Translations under genes and position numbers: made by a program
Assembly: GCA_965216105.1 (NCBI GenBank)
Contig: OZ244147.1
Location: 2,046,001-2,110,000, forward strand
DNA length: 64,000 bases
Direction of reading: 5' to 3'
Source of the DNA: JAALLB01 sp017643495
GTDB lineage: Bacteria; Pseudomonadota; Alphaproteobacteria; Rhizobiales; Rhizobiaceae
The notes under the pieces: model-generated
Seen by the model: the letters and a program-made list of their open reading frames with translations, nothing else
What the model was told of the DNA's origin: nothing
Database searches by the model: none
Shown here: positions 24,745-32,757 of the stretch, piece after piece
Position numbering within the stretch: the stretch's first letter is position 1
Layout of the letters: each line of letters begins with the position of its first letter

Positions 24745-26211
24745 ATGAAAGAAATCCTGTTTGAACTTGACCCGAGCCTGCCCGCCAGCCTGCAGGCACA
24801 ATTGCGCGAGAAAGTGGTGAACGCGATTCTGAGCCGGGCATTGCAACCGGGTGAACGGCTACCCTCCACACGGAGCATGGCACGGCATCTCAACATTGCA
24901 CGCAATACCGTGACCCTGGCCTATCAGGCGCTGGCCGATGACGGTTATCTCGTGTCCCATCCAAGGTCGGGTTATATTGTAAACGAGGACGCGCCGGCCA
25001 ACCCTCTCGGCTTCATGGAGACCGAGCGGGAGCCAAAAGACAAGATCGAATGGGGACACCGCATTCATCGTGACACGGGCAACATGCGGGTTATCCGCAA
25101 ACCGCTCAACTGGCGTGAATTCGAATTTCCGTTTGTTTACGGTCAGGCCGACTTCAAACTGTTCAGCCATTCAGAATGGCGCGACTGCGCAAGACAGGCA
25201 CTCGGCGCACGGGACTTTGGTGCGCTGGCAGGTGACTTTGGCTACAGTGATGACCCGATGCTGGTCAATTACATTGCCAGCCACAGCCTCCCACAACGCG
25301 GCATATACAAGGTACCCGAACACGTTCTTGTAACACTTGGCGCACAGAATGCCCTTTATCTGGTTGCGGAACTGATGATCCGTCAGGATACGGTCGTAGG
25401 CCTGGAAAACCCGAGTTACCCAGATATCCGGAATATCGTCTCCAAGAGGACAAACCGGATCGAGTATTTTGACGTTGATAATGACGGTTTGATCCTTGAT
25501 GAGGAGAAGCTTGCCCGCTGCAATCTGGTTTTTGTCACGCCCAGCCACCAGTGCCCGACCACCGTCACCATGCCGGTTGACCGGCGGAAGAAACTGCTTG
25601 AGTTGGCAGAAAAGCATGATTTCATCGTGATCGAGGATGATTACGAGTTTGAAATGAACTTTCTTGCGCCCCCCTCTCCTGCACTGAAATCCATGGATGA
25701 AAAAGCCAGGGTTGTATATATCGGCAGTTTTTCGAAGTCGCTATTTCCGGGGTTGAGGCTTGGGTACCTCGCCGGACCGGATGCACTGATCGAGGAAGCA
25801 AGGCGGCTGAGGCACCTCATGTTTCGCCACCCCCCTGGCCACAGCCAGCGGACTGCTGCATATTTCATGGCACTGGGTCATTACAGTTCCCAGATGCGGA
25901 AACTGAAAAAAACCTTTACTGAACGTCATGAAACCATGGCCAACGCACTGGCTGCCCACGGGATCATCAACCTGTCACGTTCCGTGTTTGGGGGAACCAG
26001 TTTCTGGGTAAGGGGTCCGGAAACACTGGATGCCGACAAATTGGGTAAAAGACTTGCAGACCGCAGTGTTCTTATCGAGCCCGGAACACCGTTTTTTGGA
26101 GACGAGCCGCCGCCACTTAACTATTTCCGTATCGCTTATTCCTCTATCGGGCAGGAAAAAATCGAGCGGGGCATTGAGATAATCGCCGAAGAGATTGACA
26201 AAATGACATAA
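24745..26211 (+). CDS. tauR: TauR-type MocR transcriptional regulator
   Basis: The 488-aa MocR protein has an N-terminal GntR winged helix (residues about 8-80, with LPSTRSMARHLNIARNTV) and a C-terminal aminotransferase-like domain with PLP lysine Lys331 in FSKSLFPGLRLG. It is placed between a divergent taurine-type transport unit and the downstream xsc gene, the same relation seen for Rhodobacter TauR, which activates taurine genes when the sulfonate is present. The ribosome site is GGGAG before ATG 24745. It is distinct in sequence from the MocR proteins encoded at 2868 and 61602. The TauR name is by context and architecture. Confidence 0.82.
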   Translation: MKEILFELDPSLPASLQAQLREKVVNAILSRALQPGERLPSTRSMARHLNIARNTVTLAYQALADDGYLVSHPRSGYIVNEDAPANPLGFMETEREPKDKIEWGHRIHRDTGNMRVIRKPLNWREFEFPFVYGQADFKLFSHSEWRDCARQALGARDFGALAGDFGYSDDPMLVNYIASHSLPQRGIYKVPEHVLVTLGAQNALYLVAELMIRQDTVVGLENPSYPDIRNIVSKRTNRIEYFDVDNDGLILDEEKLARCNLVFVTPSHQCPTTVTMPVDRRKKLLELAEKHDFIVIEDDYEFEMNFLAPPSPALKSMDEKARVVYIGSFSKSLFPGLRLGYLAGPDALIEEARRLRHLMFRHPPGHSQRTAAYFMALGHYSSQMRKLKKTFTERHETMANALAAHGIINLSRSVFGGTSFWVRGPETLDADKLGKRLADRSVLIEPGTPFFGDEPPPLNYFRIAYSSIGQEKIERGIEIIAEEIDKMT

Positions 26212-26246
26212 GAAAATGTCTGATAAATGAGACTCTGCGTCTTGAA

Positions 26247-26280
26247 ACTTGGCTCCAAGTAACCTCATATCTGGACCTAT
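26247..26280 (+). promoter_or_regulatory. Candidate TauR box and palindrome upstream of xsc
   Basis: CTGGACCTAT at 26271-26280 matches 9 of 10 positions of CTGGACYTAA, the direct-repeat unit reported for Rhodobacter TauR as I recall it. Just before it lies a perfect inverted repeat ACTTGG-CT-CCAAGT (26247-26260). Both sit about 95-130 bp upstream of the xsc start. Confidence 0.5.
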
Positions 26281-26374
26281 ACCTGAAAGCTTTCTGACTT
26301 TCTTATGAAAGCCACGCTTAACGCCTGCAGATTGGCGGACAACGCACTCGAAAACTCTTGAAGGAAGATGCGCC

Positions 26375-28156
26375 ATGAAAATGACGACTGAAGAAGCATT
26401 TGTAAAAGTCCTGCAAATGCACGGCATTGAACACGCTTTCGGAATTATCGGCTCCGCGATGATGCCGATTTCGGACCTTTTTCCAAAGGCAGGCATCAAG
26501 TTCTGGGACTGCGCGCATGAAACAAGCGGCGGAATGATCGCTGACGGATACACGCGCGCATCCGGCAAAATGTCGATGATGGTTGCCCAGAATGGCCCAG
26601 GTATCACCAACTTCGTCACACCGGTAAAGACAGCATACTGGAACCATACTCCTTTGCTTCTGGTTACTCCCCAGGCTGCCAACAAGACCATTGGCCAGGG
26701 CGGTTTCCAGGAAATCGAGCAGATGAAACTGTTTGAAGACATGGTTTGTTACCAGGAAGAGGTTCGTGATCCTTCCCGTGTTGCCGAAGTCCTGAACCGG
26801 GTCATCGAGAAAGCCTGGCGCGGTTCTGCACCGGCTCAGATCAACGTACCGCGTGACATGTGGACCCAGGTCATCGATATCGAGCTTCCGCAGATTGTCC
26901 GGCTTGAGCGCCCACAAGGCGGTGAGGAAGCCGTCAATCAAGCTGCCAAACTTCTGTCCGAGGCGAAATTTCCGGTCATTCTCAATGGCGCCGGTGTAAT
27001 TCTAGGCAATGCCATTCCGGCATCCATTGACCTTGCTGAAAAACTCTCGGCACCGGTATGTTCGGGCTACCAGCACAATGACGCATTTCCAGGTTCCCAC
27101 CCCCTAGGTGTCGGCCCGCTTGGCTATAACGGCTCGAAAGCAGCCATGGAACTGATCGAGAAAGCGGATGTGGTCCTTGCCCTTGGTACACGCCTCAATC
27201 CGTTCTCCACCCTGCCCGGCTATGGCATCGACTACTGGCCGAAAGATGCAAAAATCATTCAGGTAGACATCAATTCTGACCGTATCGGCCTTACCAAGAA
27301 AGTCACTGTCGGTATTCAGGGTGATGCAAAGCTGGTCGCTGAAAAGCTTTTGGCCAAACTCTCGGACACTGCTGGCGATGCAGGACGCGAAGAGCGTGAA
27401 GCACTGATCCACCAGACCAAGTCAAGCTGGCTTCAGACACTGTCTTCGATGGACCATGAAGATGATGATCCAGGCACCAACTGGAACGAACGCGCGCGTG
27501 ATCGTGAGCCTGACCGCATGTCTCCGCGCATGGCATGGCGTGCCATTCAGGCAGCATTGCCGAAGGAAGCCATCATTTCTTCCGACATCGGCAATAACTG
27601 TGCGATCGGCAATGCCTATCCAACATTTGAACAGGGCCGCAAGTATCTTGCTCCCGGCCTCTTTGGTCCGTGTGGCTATGGTCTGCCAGCCATTCTTGGC
27701 GCCAAGATCGCCTGCCCGGACACACCTGTTGTCGGCTTTGCCGGTGATGGTGCCTTTGGCATCTCCATGAACGAGTTGACAGCCTGCGGCCGCAATGACT
27801 GGCCGGCAATCACCATGGTTGTGTTCCGCAACTACCAGTGGGGTGCCGAAAAGCGTAACACCACACTCTGGTTTGACGACAATTTCGTCGGCACAGAACT
27901 CAATCTCGGTGTTGAATATGCCAAGGTAGCTGAAGGTTGTGGCCTGAAAGGCGTTCAGGTCCGGTCGATGGATGAGCTTACTTCTGCCCTCGACAAGGCT
28001 GTTGAAGCACAAATGAAGAACAATGAAACCACGTTGATCGAAGTTGTTCTCAACCAGGAGCTGGGTGAACCTTTCCGCCGCGATGCAATGAAAAAGCCTG
28101 TTTCCGTTGCGGGAATCGACCCTGCGGACATGCGTCCACAACAAGGTGCCAACTGA
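26375..28156 (+). CDS. xsc: Sulfoacetaldehyde acetyltransferase
   Basis: The 593-aa ThDP-dependent enzyme converts sulfoacetaldehyde plus phosphate into acetyl phosphate and sulfite. N-terminal HGIEHAFGIIGSAMMPISDLF and HETSGGMIADGYTRASG form the pyrimidine-binding domain. The ThDP/Mg motif GDGAFGISMNELTACGRNDW lies near residues 455-475 and FRNYQWGAEKRNTTLW follows. Length and these blocks fit the Xsc subgroup rather than acetolactate synthase. Ribosome site GAAGGAAG. The acetyl phosphate is taken up by Pta (28612) and the sulfite by SoeABC. A strong terminator follows directly. Confidence 0.95.
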   Translation: MKMTTEEAFVKVLQMHGIEHAFGIIGSAMMPISDLFPKAGIKFWDCAHETSGGMIADGYTRASGKMSMMVAQNGPGITNFVTPVKTAYWNHTPLLLVTPQAANKTIGQGGFQEIEQMKLFEDMVCYQEEVRDPSRVAEVLNRVIEKAWRGSAPAQINVPRDMWTQVIDIELPQIVRLERPQGGEEAVNQAAKLLSEAKFPVILNGAGVILGNAIPASIDLAEKLSAPVCSGYQHNDAFPGSHPLGVGPLGYNGSKAAMELIEKADVVLALGTRLNPFSTLPGYGIDYWPKDAKIIQVDINSDRIGLTKKVTVGIQGDAKLVAEKLLAKLSDTAGDAGREEREALIHQTKSSWLQTLSSMDHEDDDPGTNWNERARDREPDRMSPRMAWRAIQAALPKEAIISSDIGNNCAIGNAYPTFEQGRKYLAPGLFGPCGYGLPAILGAKIACPDTPVVGFAGDGAFGISMNELTACGRNDWPAITMVVFRNYQWGAEKRNTTLWFDDNFVGTELNLGVEYAKVAEGCGLKGVQVRSMDELTSALDKAVEAQMKNNETTLIEVVLNQELGEPFRRDAMKKPVSVAGIDPADMRPQQGAN

Positions 28157-28214
28157 GCGTTTGAGCGCGGTTTTTCAAGGCTGATATCAGCCTGAATCAG
28201 TCATCATCAGAACA

Positions 28215-28253
28215 AAGGGCGGGATCAGACATGATTCCGCCCTTCCTCTTTTC
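28215..28253 (+). terminator. Rho-independent terminator after xsc
   Basis: AAGGGCGGGATCA and TGATTCCGCCCTT form a 13-bp stem (one G-T pair) with a GACA loop, followed by a pyrimidine-rich CCTCTTTT. It ends the tauR/xsc unit. Confidence 0.88.
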
Positions 28254-28322
28254 TGCCATGTTCGCAACCAATTCGCCATTTCCGCATTATGTGTTTGTTC
28301 AATATTTCAGGAGGAACCGGCC

Positions 28323-28478
28323 ATGCTGGGCACAATTCTTATAATCATACTTGTACTGTTATTGCTTGGCGCACTGCCCAGATGGGGCTACAGCAGCGGC
28401 TGGGGATACGGTCCGTCAGGCGGCTTGGGCCTGATTCTGGTAATTGTTCTGATCCTTGTGCTGATGGGTCGAATCTAA
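28323..28478 (+). CDS. DUF3309-family membrane miniprotein
   Basis: A 51-aa protein starting MLGTILIIILVLLLLGALP, with a ribosome site AGGAGGAACCGGCC. Two hydrophobic segments (about residues 2-18 and 35-49) flank a Gly/Ser/Tyr/Trp-rich middle (WGYSSGWGYGPSGG). This matches the DUF3309 family of small alphaproteobacterial membrane proteins, whose function is unknown. It is a free-standing gene between two strong terminators, so it is transcribed alone even though it sits between xsc and pta. Confidence 0.85.
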   Translation: MLGTILIIILVLLLLGALPRWGYSSGWGYGPSGGLGLILVIVLILVLMGRI

Positions 28479-28505
28479 GTCACCCGGAACGATCCCCCAA
28501 ATTGC

Positions 28506-28534
28506 AACCGTCGCTAATGAGCGGCGGTTTTTTT
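28506..28534 (+). terminator. Rho-independent terminator after DUF3309 gene
   Basis: AACCGTCGCT and AGCGGCGGTT form a 10-bp stem (one T-G pair) with an AATG loop, running directly into a T-tract. It separates the miniprotein gene from pta. Confidence 0.9.
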
Positions 28535-28611
28535 ATGCCTGCAGGCTTTCTCTTGGTCGGCATTCAGCCTAGAAACAATCAACGTCCAATATCATCAAAA
28601 CGGAATCAGAA

Positions 28612-29538
28612 ATGTCTGAAAACCCCTTTCTTTCCAATCACGAAGCCGTATGTCCGGACAATCTTCTGAAACTGGCCAGGGAGCATTCTCCTGCCCGGAC
28701 CGCGATTGTCCGAGCCGGGTCGGCACTCCCCATGCAGGCCGCCAAGGCAGCGGTGGATGAAGGGATAATGGAACCGGTATTCGTGGGCGAGAAGGACGAG
28801 ATTGAACGCGAGGCAGAAGCCCTGTCCTGGGACATTTCCGGTTTCGAAATCGTCGCAACAGCAGGGGAAAAGGAAGCCGCGGATGCAGGCGCCCTGCTCG
28901 GCAATCGCCGCGAGGTCGACGTCATCATGAAAGGCAATCTTCACACGGATGCATTCATGGGCGCGCTTATCCGAAAGGATACCGGCATTCGAACTTCGAA
29001 CCGGCTGGTGCATGTGTTTTACATTACCGACCCCGTTGAACAGCGCCCGATGATCGTCAGCGATGCCGCAGTCAATGTCACGCCGGACATGAAAACCCGG
29101 CAATCTGCACTGGTTGCTGTTGATGAACTTGCCCGTCGTACAGGTATTGAACGACCCAGGATTGCCGTTCTTTCAGCCACGGAATCCGCGATTCCTTCGG
29201 TTCCAACCTCGATCCAGGCCGCAGAACTGGCCGAGTGGGCAGGCGAAAACGTACCCACTTCAGATGTCCGCGGACCGCTTGCGCTTGATCTCATTCTTTC
29301 TCAAAAATCGGCGGAAACCAAAGGGCTTGGCGATGATCCGGTGGCAGGAAAGGCCGATGCGATCATCGTGCCCGACCTTGTATCGGGGAATGCAATCTTC
29401 AAGGCGCTGGTCTACTTGTCCGGCGGTTGCGCTGCCGGGATTGTACTTGGCGGAACCATTCCTGTCCTGCTTACAAGTCGCGCAGACCCGGCTGCTGCCC
29501 GCCTTGCCAGTGCCGCCCTAGCATCCATCATGCGCTAG
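28612..29538 (+). CDS. pta: Phosphate acetyltransferase
   Basis: The 308-aa PTA/PTB-family enzyme interconverts acetyl phosphate and acetyl-CoA. It has the short single-domain form, typical of Pta encoded with xsc, rather than the long E. coli form. Landmarks are VDVIMKGNLHTDAFMGAL, FYITDPVEQRPMIVSDAAVNV and the C-terminal GDDPVAGKADAIIVPDLVSGN and LTSRADPAAARLAS. It converts the acetyl phosphate made by Xsc for entry into central metabolism. It lies 450 bp after xsc, behind two terminators, so it has its own promoter. Confidence 0.92.
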   Translation: MSENPFLSNHEAVCPDNLLKLAREHSPARTAIVRAGSALPMQAAKAAVDEGIMEPVFVGEKDEIEREAEALSWDISGFEIVATAGEKEAADAGALLGNRREVDVIMKGNLHTDAFMGALIRKDTGIRTSNRLVHVFYITDPVEQRPMIVSDAAVNVTPDMKTRQSALVAVDELARRTGIERPRIAVLSATESAIPSVPTSIQAAELAEWAGENVPTSDVRGPLALDLILSQKSAETKGLGDDPVAGKADAIIVPDLVSGNAIFKALVYLSGGCAAGIVLGGTIPVLLTSRADPAAARLASAALASIMR

Positions 29539-29654
29539 GGTTTCCTGGCAAACAATCAACATGGATCGCGCCTTGTCCGCTTTTAAGTGGCGGGTTGCTA
29601 TCTCACTGCAATACCGTGACAATCCGGTTCCAAAGAGCAAGCAACGGAACAGAC

Positions 29655-30692
29655 ATGACGCAGAATGACATAGATCCCCACACACTTTCGGAATATCTCG
29701 TGGGCCAGGGCATTACACTGGGTACAATCAACAGGATTGAAAAATTTTCCGACGGCCAGTCCAATCCCACCTTCAAGCTTTCCTGTGCAGAAGGCAGTTT
29801 CGTCCTGCGTGCCCAGCCGCCGGGCGAACTTCTGAAATCGGCCCACCAGGTTGACCGCGAGTACCGGGTCATGAATGCCCTTCAGGGAACCGGTGTCCCT
29901 GTTCCGCGAATGATCCATCTTGCAGATGGCGAGAACCCTCTTGGCAGGAAATTTTTCATCATGGATTATCTGGACGGCCGGATTTTCTGGGACCCTGCGC
30001 TTTCGGAACTTGGTGAAAATGCAGATGAAGAACGTGGCAAGGTTTATGATGCGATGAATGCAGCACTGGCTGCCCTTCATTCCGTCGACCCTGTAGCCGC
30101 CGGACTGGAGGATTTCGGCAGACCGGGAAACTATTTTGAACGGCAATTGTCCCGGTGGACCAAGCAGTATGTTGCCAGCGAGGTTGACCGCAATGAAGAC
30201 ATTCATTCGCTGATCGGCTGGCTCGAGCAGAACCCTCCTCCTGATGACGGTCAGGTTTCCCTCGTGCACGGGGACTATCGTCTGGACAACATGATATTCG
30301 CAGCTGACAGGCCGGATATTCTGGCTGTACTGGACTGGGAACTTTCAACGCTCGGCCACCCGGTTGCCGATCTTTCCTACCAATGCATGCAGTGGCGCCT
30401 GCCCCATGAAGGCAGCTTTCGCGGGCTTGGGGCGCTCAATCGCAACGAGCTTGGCATTCCTGACGAACAGGAATATGTGCGCATCTATTGCGAGCGGCGC
30501 GGGCTTGGCAAAATCGAAAACTGGCCGTCTTATGTGGCCTTTTCCTTTTTCCGGCTGGCAGCCATTCTTCAAGGCGTCTACAAGCGTTCACTGGACGGAA
30601 ATGCCTCCAATCCTGAAAGGGCCCGGACCTATGGTGCCGCCGTACCCTTGCTGGGACAGATGGCCTTGCAAATGATCCGCGAGGAAAGCTGA
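29655..30692 (+). CDS. Phosphotransferase-family protein (APH-like kinase, ACAD10/11 type)
   Basis: The 345-aa protein starts at ATG 29655; the in-frame extension into the pta end is not supported. It has the protein-kinase-like APH fold: a Gly/Ser-rich segment (FSDGQSNPTFKL) near residue 38, the catalytic loop VHGDYRLDNMIF, and the metal Asp in VLDWELSTLGHPVADLSY. It resembles the phosphotransferase domain found with acyl-CoA dehydrogenases (ACAD10/11 group, acting on hydroxyacyl compounds) more than true antibiotic-resistance enzymes. The acceptor is unknown. Its gene follows pta by 116 bp on the same strand; a functional link to sulfonate use is not evident. Confidence 0.82.
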   Translation: MTQNDIDPHTLSEYLVGQGITLGTINRIEKFSDGQSNPTFKLSCAEGSFVLRAQPPGELLKSAHQVDREYRVMNALQGTGVPVPRMIHLADGENPLGRKFFIMDYLDGRIFWDPALSELGENADEERGKVYDAMNAALAALHSVDPVAAGLEDFGRPGNYFERQLSRWTKQYVASEVDRNEDIHSLIGWLEQNPPPDDGQVSLVHGDYRLDNMIFAADRPDILAVLDWELSTLGHPVADLSYQCMQWRLPHEGSFRGLGALNRNELGIPDEQEYVRIYCERRGLGKIENWPSYVAFSFFRLAAILQGVYKRSLDGNASNPERARTYGAAVPLLGQMALQMIREES

Positions 30693-30745
30693 AACTTTTG
30701 GCAGCGGTTCCGCGTTACTGAGGGCATGGGAAGAGGGAGATTGCC

Positions 30746-31186
30746 ATGCTTATGCACCGTATCTGGCCGTTTGTAACTGTCTTGTTGTTTGCCGCTTCAC
30801 TTTTGCTCGGCAACGCACATGCGCAAACCGTTTCATCCCAAGACACCAATGCCGCCCAGACGGTTATTCGTGACCAGTTGTCCGCTTTCCAGGCAGGTGA
30901 ACATGAACGCGCTTTCTCCCATGCTGCACCAAACATACGAACGGTGTTTGAGACATCGGAACGGTTTGTTTCCATGGTCAAAAACGGCTATCCGGCCATT
31001 TATGACCCGGAGAATTTCAGCTTCGGGCGCAACCGGATGGCAGATGACACGATATTCCAAGAAGTATTCGTTACCGGGCCAAAAGGGCAACAGTGGCAGG
31101 CATTATACACCCTGCAACAGCAGGATGACGGCAGCTGGAAAATCACCGGTGTTCACATGAACCCGTCACGGGGAGCAGCAACCTGA
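30746..31186 (+). CDS. Secreted DUF4864-family protein
   Basis: A 146-aa protein with a clear signal peptide (hydrophobic WPFVTVLLFAASLLLGN, cleavage after AHA near residue 26) and a mature domain of the DUF4864 type. The domain has VIRDQLSAFQAGEHERAFSH and FVSMVKNGYPAIYDPENFSF, a small NTF2-like or SnoaL-like shape by pattern. Ribosome site AGAGGGAGA. The function is unknown. It is convergent with tenA, 13 bp apart, and its stop region forms the boundary with the suf operon. Confidence 0.78.
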   Translation: MLMHRIWPFVTVLLFAASLLLGNAHAQTVSSQDTNAAQTVIRDQLSAFQAGEHERAFSHAAPNIRTVFETSERFVSMVKNGYPAIYDPENFSFGRNRMADDTIFQEVFVTGPKGQQWQALYTLQQQDDGSWKITGVHMNPSRGAAT

Positions 31187-31199
31187 GCTGTTCCGCTTC

Positions 31200-31865
31200 T
31201 CAGTCGGCCAGCGTCATTCCCATTTCCCAGAAGTCCGCTTCAAGACGCGTTGCCTGTCGGAACAGTTCCAGCAATTGCGGATACCGTGCTTCTGTCAGCG
31301 ATCTTTCAGCAAGCCGGTCAAGTAGTGCACCTGTATCGGTTGCAAGATCCTGATAACCGTCAGATGCATATTCCCGTATCCAAACTGCATAAGGATTGTC
31401 ATCTGAATTACCATCCGGCAGAGCAATCAGACGCTTGCCTATTTCCGCATAGCCGATCATGCACGGGGATAGCGCGACAAACAGGTCCAACAGGTCACCG
31501 GCCTGGCCTGCTTCCAGTACATAACGAGTGTAGGCGATTGTAGGCTTCGCCTCGGGCGTGTTTTCAACTTCCTCGGCATTCAACCCCCATTCGGCGCACA
31601 ATTTGAGATGCAGGTTCATCTCTGTATCCAGAATGGCTTTCAACCCTTCCAGGGCGCCGCGCATCTCAGCAAGATTGCGGGCCTTGTACACGGCAAGCGC
31701 GTGTGCACGCGCAAACTGGATCAGAAAAAGGTAATCCTGCACCAGATAGTGCTGAAAGCTTTTTTCAGGAAGCGTTCCGTCTCCCATCCCCTCAACAAAG
31801 GCGTGATGTGTATAGGCATTCCAGTCGGCAGAACAGTCTGCCTTCAAGCGATTGAAGAGGTTCAT
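31200..31865 (-). CDS. tenA: TenA-family thiaminase II / aminopyrimidine aminohydrolase
   Basis: The 221-aa all-helical TenA protein salvages the pyrimidine part of thiamin (aminopyrimidine hydrolysis). The catalytic Cys135 (LSPCMIGY) and a C-terminal Glu214 (DFWEMGM) match Cys135/Glu205 of the B. subtilis enzyme. It is the last gene in the suf direction, 24 bp after sufA, so it is probably co-transcribed with Fe-S assembly genes. No TPP riboswitch fits in the gap. Co-transcription could tie thiamin salvage to iron-sulfur status; that is inference. Confidence 0.87.
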   Translation of the reverse strand: MNLFNRLKADCSADWNAYTHHAFVEGMGDGTLPEKSFQHYLVQDYLFLIQFARAHALAVYKARNLAEMRGALEGLKAILDTEMNLHLKLCAEWGLNAEEVENTPEAKPTIAYTRYVLEAGQAGDLLDLFVALSPCMIGYAEIGKRLIALPDGNSDDNPYAVWIREYASDGYQDLATDTGALLDRLAERSLTEARYPQLLELFRQATRLEADFWEMGMTLAD

Positions 31866-31889
31866 TATTGATTGCCTGTCAGGTGGGTA

Positions 31890-32279
31890 TCAGGAATTGG
31901 CAAGTTCGCGGGCGCGAATCATTTCCGGGGTCATTTCAGCTGGCGTAAGTTCAACGCTTTCACCACATCCGCAAGCTGAACTCTGGTTCGGATTGTTGAA
32001 TACAAAACCGGTTCTGAGTTTTGTCACTTCAAAGTCCAGTTGGGTGCCGAGCAGGAACAAAACAGCCTGGGGAGCAACATAGACAGTACCTTCGGGCACC
32101 GTGACCTTGTCTTCTCCCTTTTGAGGCTCATCAACGAGGTCGACAGTGTATTCCATGCCTGCGCAACCACCATTCTTGACGCCGATGCGAATACCCTTTG
32201 CATCGGAATTGGCAGTCATGATTTCACCGAGCCGTTCACGCGCGGCTTCTGTCAGCGTTATTACTTCAAATCCGGACAC
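31890..32279 (-). CDS. sufA: A-type iron-sulfur carrier SufA
   Basis: The 129-aa HesB/IscA-family protein carries assembled Fe-S clusters to targets. The three cluster cysteines are present: one in NGGCAGMEY and two in ACGCGES. The start is a GTG at 32279 with AGGGAG eight bases upstream. It lies between sufT and tenA in the suf operon. The N-terminus (SGFEVITLTEAARERLGEIM) is normal for the family. Confidence 0.92.
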   Translation of the reverse strand: MSGFEVITLTEAARERLGEIMTANSDAKGIRIGVKNGGCAGMEYTVDLVDEPQKGEDKVTVPEGTVYVAPQAVLFLLGTQLDFEVTKLRTGFVFNNPNQSSACGCGESVELTPAEMTPEMIRARELANS

Positions 32280-32347
32280 TTCAACATCTCCCTTGCAAGA
32301 GAAAAATTTTCGGGGTCTTGCATGAAATACATAAGATCAGCCAGATC

Positions 32348-32752
32348 CTAATACCAGCCTAATGCAATCTGTGCTTCTTCAGACATCCGTTCGGGTGTCC
32401 ATGGTGGATCGTAGACCATCTCGACCTCCACATCCATGATACCCTGTACACCACTTATGGCATCGCGAACCCAACCCGGCATTTCACCGGCAACAGGACA
32501 CCCGGGTGCTGTCACTGTCATGACGACCTTGACCACACGGTTGTCCTCGATATCGACCTTGTAGATAAGGCCAAGTTCATAGATATCTGTTGGAATTTCA
32601 GGGTCATAGACCGTTTTCAGTGCAGCCACGATATCCGTTGTCAGGCGTTCGAGTTCCTCGGGAGGAATCGCGGAATCACTGCCGGTCTTCATTTCAACCG
32701 CATTCGGTGCTGACTCGGCAATGTTTTCAGGTGTGATTGTCGTTTCTTCCAT
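32348..32752 (-). CDS. sufT: SufT: MIP18/DUF59-family Fe-S assembly factor
   Basis: The 134-aa protein has the DUF59 domain in its C-terminal 100 residues (LKTVYDPEIPTDIYELGLIY, VVMTVTAPGCPVAGEMPGWV) and a short acidic N-terminal tail. The conserved Cys is in TAPGCPV. DUF59 proteins of the SufT group aid Fe-S cluster maturation. The gene lies 5 bp after sufS and 68 bp before sufA within the suf operon. Confidence 0.88.
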   Translation of the reverse strand: MEETTITPENIAESAPNAVEMKTGSDSAIPPEELERLTTDIVAALKTVYDPEIPTDIYELGLIYKVDIEDNRVVKVVMTVTAPGCPVAGEMPGWVRDAISGVQGIMDVEVEMVYDPPWTPERMSEEAQIALGWY

Positions 32753-32757
32753 AATCC

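Noticed and set aside
29427..29654. Upstream extension of the APH-like kinase into pta
   Set aside because: It overlaps the 3' end of pta in another frame and has no homologous pattern; ATG 29655 fits the family start.
29655..30692. Antibiotic-resistance aminoglycoside phosphotransferase
   Set aside because: The sequence style is that of the ACAD10/11-type phosphotransferase group with no resistance context.
31866..31889. Possible TPP riboswitch before tenA
   Set aside because: Only 24 bp separates sufA from tenA, far too short for the aptamer.
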